This document shows positions 34,387-43,091 of a stretch of 64,000 nt of DNA, in pieces (within the stretch, counting starts at the first letter, position 1; the number at the start of each line of letters is the position of its first letter). The stretch covers positions 1 to 64,000 of the forward strand of contig JADJSY010000013.1 in NCBI GenBank assembly GCA_016711435.1. Direction: 5' to 3'. Both the position numbers and the translations under genes were made by a program. Source of the DNA: Lewinellaceae bacterium (GTDB lineage Bacteria > Bacteroidota > Bacteroidia > Chitinophagales > Saprospiraceae). Under the pieces are notes generated by a model. That model worked only from the letters and a program-made list of their open reading frames with translations, ran no database searches and had not been told where the DNA came from.

Positions 34387-35309
34387 TTTTGGCTTTTATC
34401 CGAATAATCCATCGAGTTCAAAGCCATCAGTTCTTTCAGCGTTTTTTGCATGCCATCCACCGAGCCGTCGAGGAAAATGATATTCCCTTTGCCGTGTTCA
34501 GTGAAGTTTTTGACAGCTTCCGTCCACATCGAGAACAGAATAACCGAAGTATCGAGGTTGGCATTCTGCATCTCTTTGGCGGCCTGGCTCATACCTTTGG
34601 CCACTTCTTCCCGGAAAAGGGCCACCGCTTGTCCGCGCATCCTGGCGGCCTCGCGTTCGGCTTCCGCCGATATTTTGATGGCATTGCCTTCCGCTTCGGC
34701 GGCTTTCGTTTTGGTAATCAGCAGGGCCTGTCCCTCGTTTTCAGCGGCGGCTTTCAGGTTGTTGGAAGCGACCACTTTCGACATGGAACGCAGCACTTCT
34801 TCGTCGAATGTGATGTCGTTGATTTGCAGGTCGAGCAGGTGAAAACCCCATTCTTCCAGCATGTGATCCACATTGGTTTTGACGGCATCCGTGATTTCAC
34901 GGCGCAGGCTCAAAATCTCCTGCTGGCGTTTGGTGGCTACAAAAGCCCGGATACTGCCTTCAACGGTGCGGGTCAGCGTGGCCATAAAATCGCGGTCGCT
35001 CACGAATTTGAACGCTACTTTTTTGATTGTTTCTTCATGGCCGTCTATTACGGCAAACAACAACAAGGAAGTGAAATGCACATTGGCCTGGTCGATGGTG
35101 ACCGCCTGGAAATTCAGTTCCACGGCCCGGTTTTGGATAGAAATCCGTTTAAAAATGGACTCAATAACCGGAATTCTAAAATTGAGGCCCGGCGGTAAAG
35201 TACGTCTGTACTGACCAAAAATGGTCGTAACTGCAACGGTGCCTTGTTGGACGGTAACTAATCCCATCAGCACAAGCAGCGCAAGGATAATAAGCAGGTA
35301 AATCATCAT
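34383..35309 (-). CDS. SPFH/band-7 protein (stomatin/HflK-like)
   Basis: 308 residues. One N-terminal membrane segment (MMIYLLIILALLVLMGLVTV) is followed by the SPFH domain ('GTVAVTTIFGQYRRTLPPGL', 'ESIFKRISIQNRAVELNF', 'WGFHLLDLQINDITFDEEVL'). A long Ala/Glu-rich helix comes next ('AAENEGQALLITKTKAAEAE'), and the C-terminus has 'GNIIFLDGSVDGMQKTLKEL'. SPFH proteins form ring-shaped membrane scaffolds that organise proteases or lipid domains. No NfeD or FtsH gene is adjacent. Family certain, role open. Confidence 0.92.
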   Translation of the reverse strand: MMIYLLIILALLVLMGLVTVQQGTVAVTTIFGQYRRTLPPGLNFRIPVIESIFKRISIQNRAVELNFQAVTIDQANVHFTSLLLFAVIDGHEETIKKVAFKFVSDRDFMATLTRTVEGSIRAFVATKRQQEILSLRREITDAVKTNVDHMLEEWGFHLLDLQINDITFDEEVLRSMSKVVASNNLKAAAENEGQALLITKTKAAEAEGNAIKISAEAEREAARMRGQAVALFREEVAKGMSQAAKEMQNANLDTSVILFSMWTEAVKNFTEHGKGNIIFLDGSVDGMQKTLKELMALNSMDYSDKSQK

Positions 35310-35511
35310 GAGTTTCGAGTTTGATTTTAACGGTCAAATTTTTATGGCGTATCAGGGCATTTGGAAACGCTATCTTTGCAGAAATTTTGAGGTATAGACA
35401 ACACAAAGTGGTTTTAACGAGAAGAACAAGTAATTAACTGATTACGAATGCTTTCTCAACTTTCAACATTCTCAACCACTCAACTTTCAGTATAAATAAA
35501 GATCCGGTCAC

Positions 35512-37887
35512 ATGAATATATCCCTGCAGCAGACAAGCCTGGCAAAAGTACTTTTTTGTACGGTATTAAGTTGTTTGTTTTTGCCAAATCTGCGCGCCCA
35601 AACTATCCGGGGAACCATTCGCAATACCGACAATGGATTGCCTGTTTCGGGGGCGACAATTGTATTACGCAACAACATCGCGCCGTTTGCCGGTACAACC
35701 GATACCGCCGGGCAATTTGTTTTTCAAAATCTCCGCCCGGGGTATTATGCCTGTGAAATTACTTCGCAGGGTTTTGAGAGCCAGGTGATACGCGAAATTA
35801 ACCTGACTGCCGGGAAAGAGCAGGTGCTGAATATCGCGCTCCGGCGCTCCGCCAGTCAGTTGCCCGAGTTGCTGATCACTGCCAGTCAGCCAGGGCGCAG
35901 AACAATGCAACCCCTGGCGGAAATTCCCCTGAGCCGCGACCAGACCCTGCGTTTTCCGGCCACTTTTTTTGATCCCGCGCGACTTGCGATGGCTTACCCC
36001 GGCGTGGCAGGCAACGACGACCAGGCCAACGGACTCAGTATACGCGGCAATAACCCTGCCTCTGTGCGCTGGCGGCTTGAAGGCGTGGATGTGGTCAATC
36101 CCAACCACCTGCCCAATGCCGGTACGTTCAGCGACCGGCCCGCAGCAGCCGGCGGCGGCGTTTTGATGTTTTCGGCTCAAATGCTCGATAATTCCGCCTT
36201 GCTAACCGGCAATTACCCTGCCGGATACGGCGACGCGCTGGGTGGCGTGATGGATATGAACCTGCGCCGGGGCAACACCGCGCAGCATGAGTTCACGGCC
36301 CAGGCCGGACTGATCGGCCTGGATATGGCCGCAGAAGGCCCCCTGTTCGGCAAGAACAAAAATTCATACCTCGTCAACTACCGTTATTCCACTGTAGGAC
36401 TGTTGAGCCAAATGGGCATTCCCCTCGGCGACGAACAGATACGGTTCCAGGATTTATCTTTTAAACTCCATTTTTCAGGTAAAAACGGCAGCGAGTGGAC
36501 GGTTTTCGGCCTGGGTGGCCTGAATGACAATGTGTTTGAACGAAAAACAGATTCCACGGAAATCAGGCAATACAAAGACCTGTTTAACATAGACTTTACC
36601 TCTAAAACCGGCATTCTCGGTGTGGCTAACTGGACTCCGCTGGGCAAAAAAACCTGGCTGAAAACGGCGCTGGTATTGTCCGGACAACAAAATGAGCGCC
36701 TCGCGACAAGTGCGGTGCAGCAATCGAGCGACGAACAGACAGAAACCCGCACCGGAATAACCCTTACCCTGCAACACCGCCTTACCCACCAATGGCGGGC
36801 TTCCGCTGGCGTAAACAGTCAGCAGATTTATTATACAGCCCTGTCCGTTTCCGGCTTCTCGGGCGAAACAACACGTTATACAGGTCTTTTGAACGCCTAT
36901 CTCTGGCAGCCCTGGACAAACTGGGAATGGAGCGCCCCCAATCGTTACCTGACGGCGCAAATAGGATTACATTCCAATATTTACACAGCAGACGATGCAT
37001 TCGATACCCGGGATGTCAGTCTGGAACCCCGCGCTTCGATCACCTGGAGGGCAAATAACCGTCAGCGGCTCACACTTGCCTACGGCTTTCACAGTCAACT
37101 CAACCCACTTTGGCTGGAAGCCGATAACCGCGTTGGATCCGGCGACCCGTATCCCAACAGGGGCAGCGGGCTGGTGCGCAGCCGCCAGCTCGGACTCCGG
37201 CATACCTGGCAGTGGCGCGATGCCTGGGCTTTAAAAACGGAGTTGTTTTGGCAAAGGATGTCCAATCTCCCGGTATCTACATCTGACCGGACGTTTTCAC
37301 TGTTTAATATTACCGAATTTGCTGCACTGAATGCGCTCCAAACGACGGGCATCGCCGAAAACAAAGGCCTGGAAATCAATGTGGAGCATTACCTGAGCGG
37401 CGGCTGGTTCCTGGTGGCCAATACGACCCTGTTCGATTCGCGATACCAGGGCGACGACCTTCGCTGGCGCGCTTCCCGCTGGGATCTGGGTCATATCCTG
37501 AACCTGACTATGGGCCGTGAATGGCAACGAGAACTACAAACGGCAGGTAAAGTAAAAGCCTTCGGCATTAATGGCCGCGCTACGCTGACCGGCGGGTACA
37601 GGGCCATGCCGGTCGATCTGGCGGCTTCCCGGCAGGCAGGGGAAACGCGTTTTGATACGGCCAACGGCTGGAGCGAACAGTTGCCCGGTTATTTCCGCCT
37701 CGATCTGCGGGTGTACTGGAAACGCAGCCTCGGCAACCGCCGCAACAGCACCTTCGCTATGGATTTCCAGAATGCCACCATGCAAAAAAATATCGCTTAC
37801 CGCTTTTATGACCCGTTCACAGACCGTGTGGAAACAAAGGAGCAACTGGGGTTGATTCCGAATATTAGCTGGCGGCTGGAGTTTTAA
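35512..37887 (+). CDS. TonB-dependent receptor with carboxypeptidase-regulatory-like N-domain
   Basis: 791 residues. Signal peptide 1-29 (ending NLRAQ). Residues about 30-115 are the CarboxypepD_reg-like beta domain ('IRGTIRNTDNGLPVSGATIV', 'GYYACEITSQGFESQ'). Residues about 120-245 are the plug ('GLSIRGNNPASVRWRLEGVD', 'GNYPAGYGDALGGVMDMNLR'), and the rest is a 22-strand barrel ending WRLEF with a terminal Phe. It imports a nutrient or siderophore using TonB energy. No SusD partner is next to it, so it is not a standard SusCD pair. Substrate unknown. Confidence 0.92.
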   Translation: MNISLQQTSLAKVLFCTVLSCLFLPNLRAQTIRGTIRNTDNGLPVSGATIVLRNNIAPFAGTTDTAGQFVFQNLRPGYYACEITSQGFESQVIREINLTAGKEQVLNIALRRSASQLPELLITASQPGRRTMQPLAEIPLSRDQTLRFPATFFDPARLAMAYPGVAGNDDQANGLSIRGNNPASVRWRLEGVDVVNPNHLPNAGTFSDRPAAAGGGVLMFSAQMLDNSALLTGNYPAGYGDALGGVMDMNLRRGNTAQHEFTAQAGLIGLDMAAEGPLFGKNKNSYLVNYRYSTVGLLSQMGIPLGDEQIRFQDLSFKLHFSGKNGSEWTVFGLGGLNDNVFERKTDSTEIRQYKDLFNIDFTSKTGILGVANWTPLGKKTWLKTALVLSGQQNERLATSAVQQSSDEQTETRTGITLTLQHRLTHQWRASAGVNSQQIYYTALSVSGFSGETTRYTGLLNAYLWQPWTNWEWSAPNRYLTAQIGLHSNIYTADDAFDTRDVSLEPRASITWRANNRQRLTLAYGFHSQLNPLWLEADNRVGSGDPYPNRGSGLVRSRQLGLRHTWQWRDAWALKTELFWQRMSNLPVSTSDRTFSLFNITEFAALNALQTTGIAENKGLEINVEHYLSGGWFLVANTTLFDSRYQGDDLRWRASRWDLGHILNLTMGREWQRELQTAGKVKAFGINGRATLTGGYRAMPVDLAASRQAGETRFDTANGWSEQLPGYFRLDLRVYWKRSLGNRRNSTFAMDFQNATMQKNIAYRFYDPFTDRVETKEQLGLIPNISWRLEF

Positions 37888-38093
37888 AAGCAAACATGAG
37901 ACATCCCAGATTTTGCCTAAAACGACCTCATGAGGCAAATTTTTAGACAATGCTTATTGAAAATATGAGTGTTGAGTGCTGAAGATGCCCCTTTCATCAA
38001 AATCATCAATTAATAAGCATCACATAAATGCGACGCGTGCTAGAGTCCTTGCAAAATTAGGATGACTCAGGTTTGCCTTTTTGCCTTGCCTTT

Positions 38094-39356
38094 TTAAAAG
38101 ATAAACCCGAGCAACCGCAAGTGCTCCCAAAAACTCCCATACGATTTGCGCACCACATCCGGGTCCTCAATGGCCACCGGCGCCAACAATGCCAAAGGCG
38201 CAAAAGCCATGGCCATGCGGTGATCGCCATACGTGGCAAATTGCGGGGTCTCCTTCCAATGCGCCTTGCCGTCGACTAAGTAAAAAGTCTGTCCCGGCGA
38301 TTTCTGGGAAAAATGAGGGGGTAGTTTGCTAAAGGTAGCGCCGACTTTGGCGAGTTCCTGGCGAATGGCGGCAATGCGGTCGGTCTCTTTGATCGACAGC
38401 GTTTCCAGTCCGCTGAAAATGCCCTGAACGCCCAATCCCGCGCACACCACCGCGAGTGTCTGGGCAATGTCGGGGCATTCCAGAAAATTCCATTCAAAAA
38501 CAGGTCTGGGCGCAATGCCGGATGCCTGCAGGCGAATGCCGTTTTCTTCAAAAATGGTTTGAATACCAAAGGATTGCATCATGCGCGACAACACAGCGTC
38601 GCCCTGCCAGCTATCGGCGAAAAGGCCTTTGAGCCGGATGTCGGGCGACTGCGCCAGTGCAGCCATGGCATACCAGTAGGAAGCCGCCGACCAATCTGCC
38701 TCCACGGTGAATTTTTTGGGCGTGTAGGCGCCCGGCGCCACGACAATCCGGTCGCTCTGCCAGTCTGCCTGCGCACCGAAGTGGCGCATGAGTTGGAGGG
38801 TCATTTCCAGATAGGGGCGCGACACGAGGTCTCCTTCGGGAATCAGTTCCAGTCCATCGGGCAGGCAGGGGCCGATCATCAGCAGGGCCGACAGGAACTG
38901 GCTGCTGGTACCGCCGTGGATGCGCACCTGGCGCGAGGTTTTGCCGAATTGTTGTGGAGGGCCGATGCGGAGGGGCGGATAACCTTCCTGGCCGAGGTAT
39001 TCTATGTCGGCGCCGAGGCTCCGCAGCGCGGTCACCAATGCACCGATAGGGCGTTCGAGCATACGCGCAGAGCCGGTGAGGGTTTGAGTTCCCGCTTGCA
39101 GACAAAGCCGGGCGGTCATAAACCGAAACGTAGTACCCGCGTCGCCGGTGTCATACACCTCGCTGCCGGCCTGGGTAAGCAGGCGTTGCAGGGTTGCCGT
39201 ATCCTTGGAAGTGGAAAGGTGTTGGAGCCATTGACCCGGATCGGCGCCGGCCAGAGCCAGAACGATCAAGGCCCGGTTGCTGATACTTTTGGAACCTTCG
39301 AGGGTGATTTCGCCGCGTAGCGTGCGGTCCGGCTTGGATAGTTGTAACACTTGCAT
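38094..39356 (-). CDS. aroA: 3-phosphoshikimate 1-carboxyvinyltransferase (EPSP synthase)
   Basis: Makes EPSP from shikimate-3-phosphate and phosphoenolpyruvate, the sixth step of aromatic amino acid synthesis, in the cytoplasm. Landmarks: 'EGSKSISNRALIVLALAG' (phosphate-binding Lys-Ser), 'DAGTTFRFMTARL', 'GTSSQFLSALLMIGP', 'ADWSAASYWYAMAAL', 'SIKETDRIAAIRQELAKVGA' and 'YGDHRMAMAFAPLAL'. The residue after DAGTT is Phe rather than the Ala/Met of the common classes, as seen in many Bacteroidota. About 420 residues from the ATG at 39356; the frame could start at 39383, but MQVLQLSKPD is the usual beginning. Single gene, no shikimate neighbours. Confidence 0.95.
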   Translation of the reverse strand: MQVLQLSKPDRTLRGEITLEGSKSISNRALIVLALAGADPGQWLQHLSTSKDTATLQRLLTQAGSEVYDTGDAGTTFRFMTARLCLQAGTQTLTGSARMLERPIGALVTALRSLGADIEYLGQEGYPPLRIGPPQQFGKTSRQVRIHGGTSSQFLSALLMIGPCLPDGLELIPEGDLVSRPYLEMTLQLMRHFGAQADWQSDRIVVAPGAYTPKKFTVEADWSAASYWYAMAALAQSPDIRLKGLFADSWQGDAVLSRMMQSFGIQTIFEENGIRLQASGIAPRPVFEWNFLECPDIAQTLAVVCAGLGVQGIFSGLETLSIKETDRIAAIRQELAKVGATFSKLPPHFSQKSPGQTFYLVDGKAHWKETPQFATYGDHRMAMAFAPLALLAPVAIEDPDVVRKSYGSFWEHLRLLGFIF

Positions 39357-39422
39357 GGGGCAAATAACGGGCGAACCTTGCAAGTTTTGAGCGGTAGGCT
39401 ATTATTTTTTACAGAGATGCCA

Positions 39423-39556
39423 GAAGGTTGATGAAGGTTGATGAGGTTTATAAAGGTTGATGAGGTTGATATTCATCCGCCAGGAAATGAAGCGATTTTA
39501 CTTTTTCCGGGCGGATGAATATCAACCTCATCAACCTTCATCAACCTTCATCAACC
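39423..39556. repeat. GGTTGATGA tandem-repeat hairpin
   Basis: Left arm GAAGGTTGATGAAGGTTGAT ... GAGGTTGATATTCATCCGCC, loop of about 27 nt, right arm GGGCGGATGAATATCAACCT, CATCAACCTTCATCAACC. The right arm enters the 3' end of the anti-sigma gene. Confidence 0.85.
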
Positions 39557-40282
39557 CTTCGGTAAAACATTCAACATCTCGGTTGCTTGTTTGCGGTAGG
39601 GTACGCCTTCTTTTTCTTTCAGATAAGATTCAAAGGATTGACGGGCTTGCCCGTAACTGCCCGCTCCACTTTGGGCCAGGCCCAGATAATAAAGCGCCGG
39701 TACGCGGTTGGCGCCGCCCGAAGCGACCACTTTTTGCAGAGCATCCACTGCGGGCGGATAGTTTTGGGCGCCCACCAATGCCACGCCCTGGTAAAAACGG
39801 GATTCCGGGTATTCCGGGTATTTGTCTGCAACTTTTCCGAGCGCTTCGGCGGCGGCGGCGAACTGCGCGGGATCGTCATACAGTTGAAAAGCGCGGATCA
39901 CTTCTGCGGGTACTCCTTTGGCAGCCGTCGGATCGAGCGCCTTGAAAGGCATGAGGTTGGGGTAGGGTTTGTAGTTGTTGGCGATGGCTTGCGGTACCGT
40001 TGACTGCTGCGGCATAAAAATTGTTGCAACAGCCCATGCAGTCAAGGCGGCGGCGGCGGCCAGGGCTGACCACATCATAAAACGACGCGGTTGTTTTTTG
40101 ATAACTGCCGACGGAGCGGTCAGTTTCATATGTCGGGTGGCTCCGGCTATTTGCTGCTGCCACTTAAATTCTGCGGCGGCCTCCGGGTCATTGTCCAGTA
40201 AGGTGCGCAATTCTACGGCTTCGGTTTCTGATAGCTCGTTCGCAAAGTATAATTCAAGCAGGTTGTCTGTCCGGTTGTCCAT
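39551..40282 (-). CDS. Membrane anti-sigma factor-like protein with periplasmic TPR domain
   Basis: 243 residues. The N-terminal cytoplasmic part begins 'NLLELYFANELSETEAVELR', a pattern common in anti-sigma factors and sigma-regulated membrane proteins. One transmembrane helix (about 69-90, MMWSALAAAAALTAWAVATI). The outside part has tetratricopeptide-like repeats ('AAEALGKVADKYPEYPESRF', 'GAQNYPPAVDALQKVVASGG', 'GSYGQARQSFESYLKEKEG'). It lies 148 bp downstream of the sigma factor on the same strand, the expected arrangement for a sigma/anti-sigma pair. The zinc-binding His/Cys set of ZAS anti-sigmas is not visible. Confidence 0.75.
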   Translation of the reverse strand: MDNRTDNLLELYFANELSETEAVELRTLLDNDPEAAAEFKWQQQIAGATRHMKLTAPSAVIKKQPRRFMMWSALAAAAALTAWAVATIFMPQQSTVPQAIANNYKPYPNLMPFKALDPTAAKGVPAEVIRAFQLYDDPAQFAAAAEALGKVADKYPEYPESRFYQGVALVGAQNYPPAVDALQKVVASGGANRVPALYYLGLAQSGAGSYGQARQSFESYLKEKEGVPYRKQATEMLNVLPKG

Positions 40283-40339
40283 GATGTCATAAATTGAGTG
40301 GGTTTCATTTTGTTCTTTTCTAGGTAAGTATCGGGATTA

Positions 40340-40430
40340 TTAAGTAGTTATTCGTTATTAGTTATTGGTTATCTGTGTTGATAATCAAGCATTTGTAAAG
40401 AATTGAAGCAAAATTAATTTTGCCCCCTAC
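40340..40430 (+). repeat. Dispersed element: GTTATTA words, then GTTGATAATCAAGCA and a palindrome
   Basis: GTTATTCGTTATTAGTTATT, GGTTATCTGTGTTGATAATC, AAGCATTTGTAAAGAATT, ending with the 16-bp palindrome GCAAAATTAATTTTGC (40408-40423). A close copy lies at 49866-49960 and shorter ones at 28028 and 51955. Confidence 0.8.
40392..40422 (+). promoter_or_regulatory. Consensus promoter carried by the dispersed element (antisense to the sigma gene)
   Basis: TTTG (40392-40395), exactly 19 nt, TAATTTTG (40415-40422). It points away from the anti-sigma gene and into the sigma gene in antisense orientation. Confidence 0.5.
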
Positions 40431-41126
40431 TTATTTGATTTGTTCCATGCCGTCTAAGCGGCGTTGTTTTACTACATCCGGCCCTGAAAGGCCCAGTTGT
40501 TTGGCAATTTCTTCATCTGTCAGGTTCTTTTTATAAAACAAAAAGAATATCTGATAGCTTTGTTTGTCCAGCGCTTTCCGGGCTTTCAGCAGGAGCAGAT
40601 CGCGCCGGGCGCGTTTGTGCAATTGTCGCAGCACCTCCGCGCTGGCATATCCCATCACATCGGCAATCTCCTGTGCGCTCAAGCCCTCCTTGTAAGTCAG
40701 AATGAGAATGCTACGGCCGGGTTCACCCAGTTCATCCACCTCTTCCCAGAGACTGTCGCTGGCTTGTTGAGACATCAGCCTGACGTCTGCGGCATCCTGT
40801 ATAGTGCCGGGTATTTCGGGTGGAGCGTTTTGCCCCAGCCAGTCGGTACGCCGGTGTCTGCGCAGGAAAGCGCGGATCAGGTTTTTGCCTACTCCGAACA
40901 GGTAGGTACACAAAGTGCCTGTCAGTTCGGTCAAACGACCCGCCTGAATGTTGTGCATCATCAACAGGAATGCATTCTGGAAAAGGTCTTCCAGGTCTGC
41001 TCCATCGATGGAGTGGTGTTCAATCCCCCAGCGGATAAACTTCGGACGGCAGTGCGTATTAATGGTTTTGCTGCCCCCCTCAGGATCGCGCCGAAAGTCT
41101 GCGAGTTCGTCGTGTGGTCCGTTCAT
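40431..41126 (-). CDS. ECF-like sigma-70 family RNA polymerase sigma factor with extra C-terminal HTH
   Basis: 231 residues. Region 2 is seen at about 45-95 ('DLEDLFQNAFLLMMHNIQAG', 'YLFGVGKNLIRAFLRRHRR'), region 4 at about 130-180 ('ILILTYKEGLSAQEIADVMG', 'YASAEVLRQLHKRARRDLLL'). After it come about 45 residues containing a second helix-turn-helix-like unit ('QIFFLFYKKNLTDEEIAKQL', GLSGPDVVKQRR), uncommon in short ECF factors. It directs RNA polymerase to a private promoter set, probably held by the downstream anti-sigma-like protein. Divergent from the 41355-45971 operon, which is the obvious candidate target. Confidence 0.88.
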   Translation of the reverse strand: MNGPHDELADFRRDPEGGSKTINTHCRPKFIRWGIEHHSIDGADLEDLFQNAFLLMMHNIQAGRLTELTGTLCTYLFGVGKNLIRAFLRRHRRTDWLGQNAPPEIPGTIQDAADVRLMSQQASDSLWEEVDELGEPGRSILILTYKEGLSAQEIADVMGYASAEVLRQLHKRARRDLLLLKARKALDKQSYQIFFLFYKKNLTDEEIAKQLGLSGPDVVKQRRLDGMEQIK

Positions 41127-41354
41127 ATAGTTTCCTGCCGTAGTGCCGCCGGTTAAGTCGGATTAAAGTAATGTAAGTCGAAGGCGGTTGGCGGCGGTAA
41201 AAATAGAGCCGGATTTTGCAGTTTAATGTCTGTGTTGAAAAAAATGTGAACAAAAGCGGCGTTTTTTTTTTATTCCCACAAGTTTTCTTTCACTTTATCG
41301 AAAAAGTAAATACTTTTCCTGCCTGAAAACAATCATTCACCAAAAATACACTTT

Positions 41355-43088
41355 ATGAAGACCATGATGCAATTTGTAGCGGGAGCCATCCTGTTTGCTG
41401 CGCCGCTTTTTCTCTCCGCACAACAACCATGTCCTGAAGAAAAAATAACAAAAGATAAAGGACAACAAATTCTGGTAAAACAAAATGGCGTGCCGCGTGC
41501 CACAGGAAATGTTAATGGTCTGGTAGGCGCCACAACCGGTGCTACTTCTGTTAAACTCAACAACAGTGCGCCTTTTGAATTTGTATTCAATGACGCGCTC
41601 AAAACAGTGCCGAACAACGATTGCAGGGATACGACCTGCAATGAATGCGGTTGGTACAAGGCGTTCTGGATATTTGGAGACGGGAATTATCGGAAGTTTG
41701 CGAATGACGTCAGTCATATGGACAAAGCATCCCTGAAAGTAAATTACAGGTACGGCAATAGGGCCACCTATGCCCCGGCTGTCTATTTAACGGAACGCTA
41801 CCACAACGACGAAAAGCCGGAAGCGGCGCGCATTGCCATAGAAGTAACCGGAGGTGCTTCCAGCACATTGAGCGATTCTCCCCGCCGGCTCGACTCGGCT
41901 ACCAAAACAACGGATATTGACTACAACGATGAATTCAGGAAGAAATACCCGACGGTTTTTGTTTTGTCGCACCTGAAAAGCGACAGTATTACCCGATCGT
42001 TTTTCTTCTATAACAGTACCCGCAGGGAAGGTATTTATACGCCGACTAAAATCGCCACGCATGATACAACTGAAATACCGTCCTATTACAAAGTCGCCGA
42101 CAGATTTGAAACGAATTATGATACCCTGGGCGGATCGTTTCAAAACCTGTACGGCGGAGGTTTATTAACCGAGTTTCGCAAAAGTTTTAAAAGTTGTATT
42201 CAGTATGATGTTGCGGGAACGATTGATCCAACCCTGACAGCAAACCTGAACGAGCTGCGGATGTTCCCCGTTCTGGAAACAGAAAACTTCGGCGCCGGTC
42301 AAATTCCCCAGGACTCGGCTGTTGTAGCAACTGTTGTGTTGGGAAGGTCTCCGCTGACCGGGCAGGCATTGACCAATATGAGAAACCTGCTTATCTCCTT
42401 ATTTTCGCCGGATGTCAGTTTGAATATTCCATCGAACTTGCAGGTTTTTACCAACGTGGGAGAGGGGCAAGAGGTGGCGTCGGAATATGTCAGGGGCGTG
42501 TCTTTTGCAACGCTCCGCGTATTGGCCAGCCATGATCCCAACAGTCTTTTTGTCACAAAAATTGATACGATCAGCAGCGACAAATACAAGGTTTCCTTTT
42601 CGCAACGCATTTGCAACCAGGGCGAAATGCCGGAGGAGGATCCGATAATTAAATTTGAGGATTTGACGGGTGGGCATTATTCGGCGCTGCCTGAATTTTT
42701 TAATCTTGACGCAGATGTCATTCCAAAATTAGAACGAATGGAAGGGACGATACCCATATTCACACTAAATGGTCTGGAAATCGGCGGTGTTCCGGCACAA
42801 TATATACCCAAGTGTAAGTTTGTCCACTTCAGGATAGAAACCGATCTGGAAGGTGTAAAACGATTATACCAGGAAGCCCCTCGGGTATTAAAAGTTTGTG
42901 TCGCTTTTAACAATGCAGCAGGAATCTTATATGAATGTAGCGAAAACGATGTGCTGAAAGCAGAAGATTTACAAACGCTGCTGCCTCCGCCTGTCGACAA
43001 CAACAACTGCTGGATCCTGTTTTTCCTGGCCCTGCTGGTGCTTATTCTGATTATCTATGCATGGCGCAATGCTCAGCAGAATACATAA
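41355..43088 (+). CDS. Membrane-anchored extracytoplasmic protein with PKD-like domain, unknown function
   Basis: 577 residues. Signal peptide 1-22 (cut before QQPCPEE). The region 'APFEFVFNDALKTV' to 'AFWIFGDGNYRKF' resembles a PKD fold (W-x-FGDG). The C-terminal third 'LASHDPNSLFVTKIDTISSD', 'YKVSFSQRICNQGEMPEEDP' resembles the conserved-repeat (DUF11/DUF7619-like) modules of Bacteroidota surface proteins. The end is one transmembrane helix ('CWILFFLALLVLILIIYAWR') with a short cytoplasmic tail, so the protein is anchored in the inner membrane facing the periplasm. The CHAT gene starts 3 nt after its stop: a tight operon. It could be the partner or substrate of the CHAT protease; that is inference. 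Confidence 0.78.
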   Translation: MKTMMQFVAGAILFAAPLFLSAQQPCPEEKITKDKGQQILVKQNGVPRATGNVNGLVGATTGATSVKLNNSAPFEFVFNDALKTVPNNDCRDTTCNECGWYKAFWIFGDGNYRKFANDVSHMDKASLKVNYRYGNRATYAPAVYLTERYHNDEKPEAARIAIEVTGGASSTLSDSPRRLDSATKTTDIDYNDEFRKKYPTVFVLSHLKSDSITRSFFFYNSTRREGIYTPTKIATHDTTEIPSYYKVADRFETNYDTLGGSFQNLYGGGLLTEFRKSFKSCIQYDVAGTIDPTLTANLNELRMFPVLETENFGAGQIPQDSAVVATVVLGRSPLTGQALTNMRNLLISLFSPDVSLNIPSNLQVFTNVGEGQEVASEYVRGVSFATLRVLASHDPNSLFVTKIDTISSDKYKVSFSQRICNQGEMPEEDPIIKFEDLTGGHYSALPEFFNLDADVIPKLERMEGTIPIFTLNGLEIGGVPAQYIPKCKFVHFRIETDLEGVKRLYQEAPRVLKVCVAFNNAAGILYECSENDVLKAEDLQTLLPPPVDNNNCWILFFLALLVLILIIYAWRNAQQNT

Positions 43089-43091
43089 GCC

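Noticed and set aside
34329..35198. 289-codon + strand ORF
   Set aside because: Antisense to the SPFH gene; Phe/His-rich composition typical of a reverse-complement shadow.
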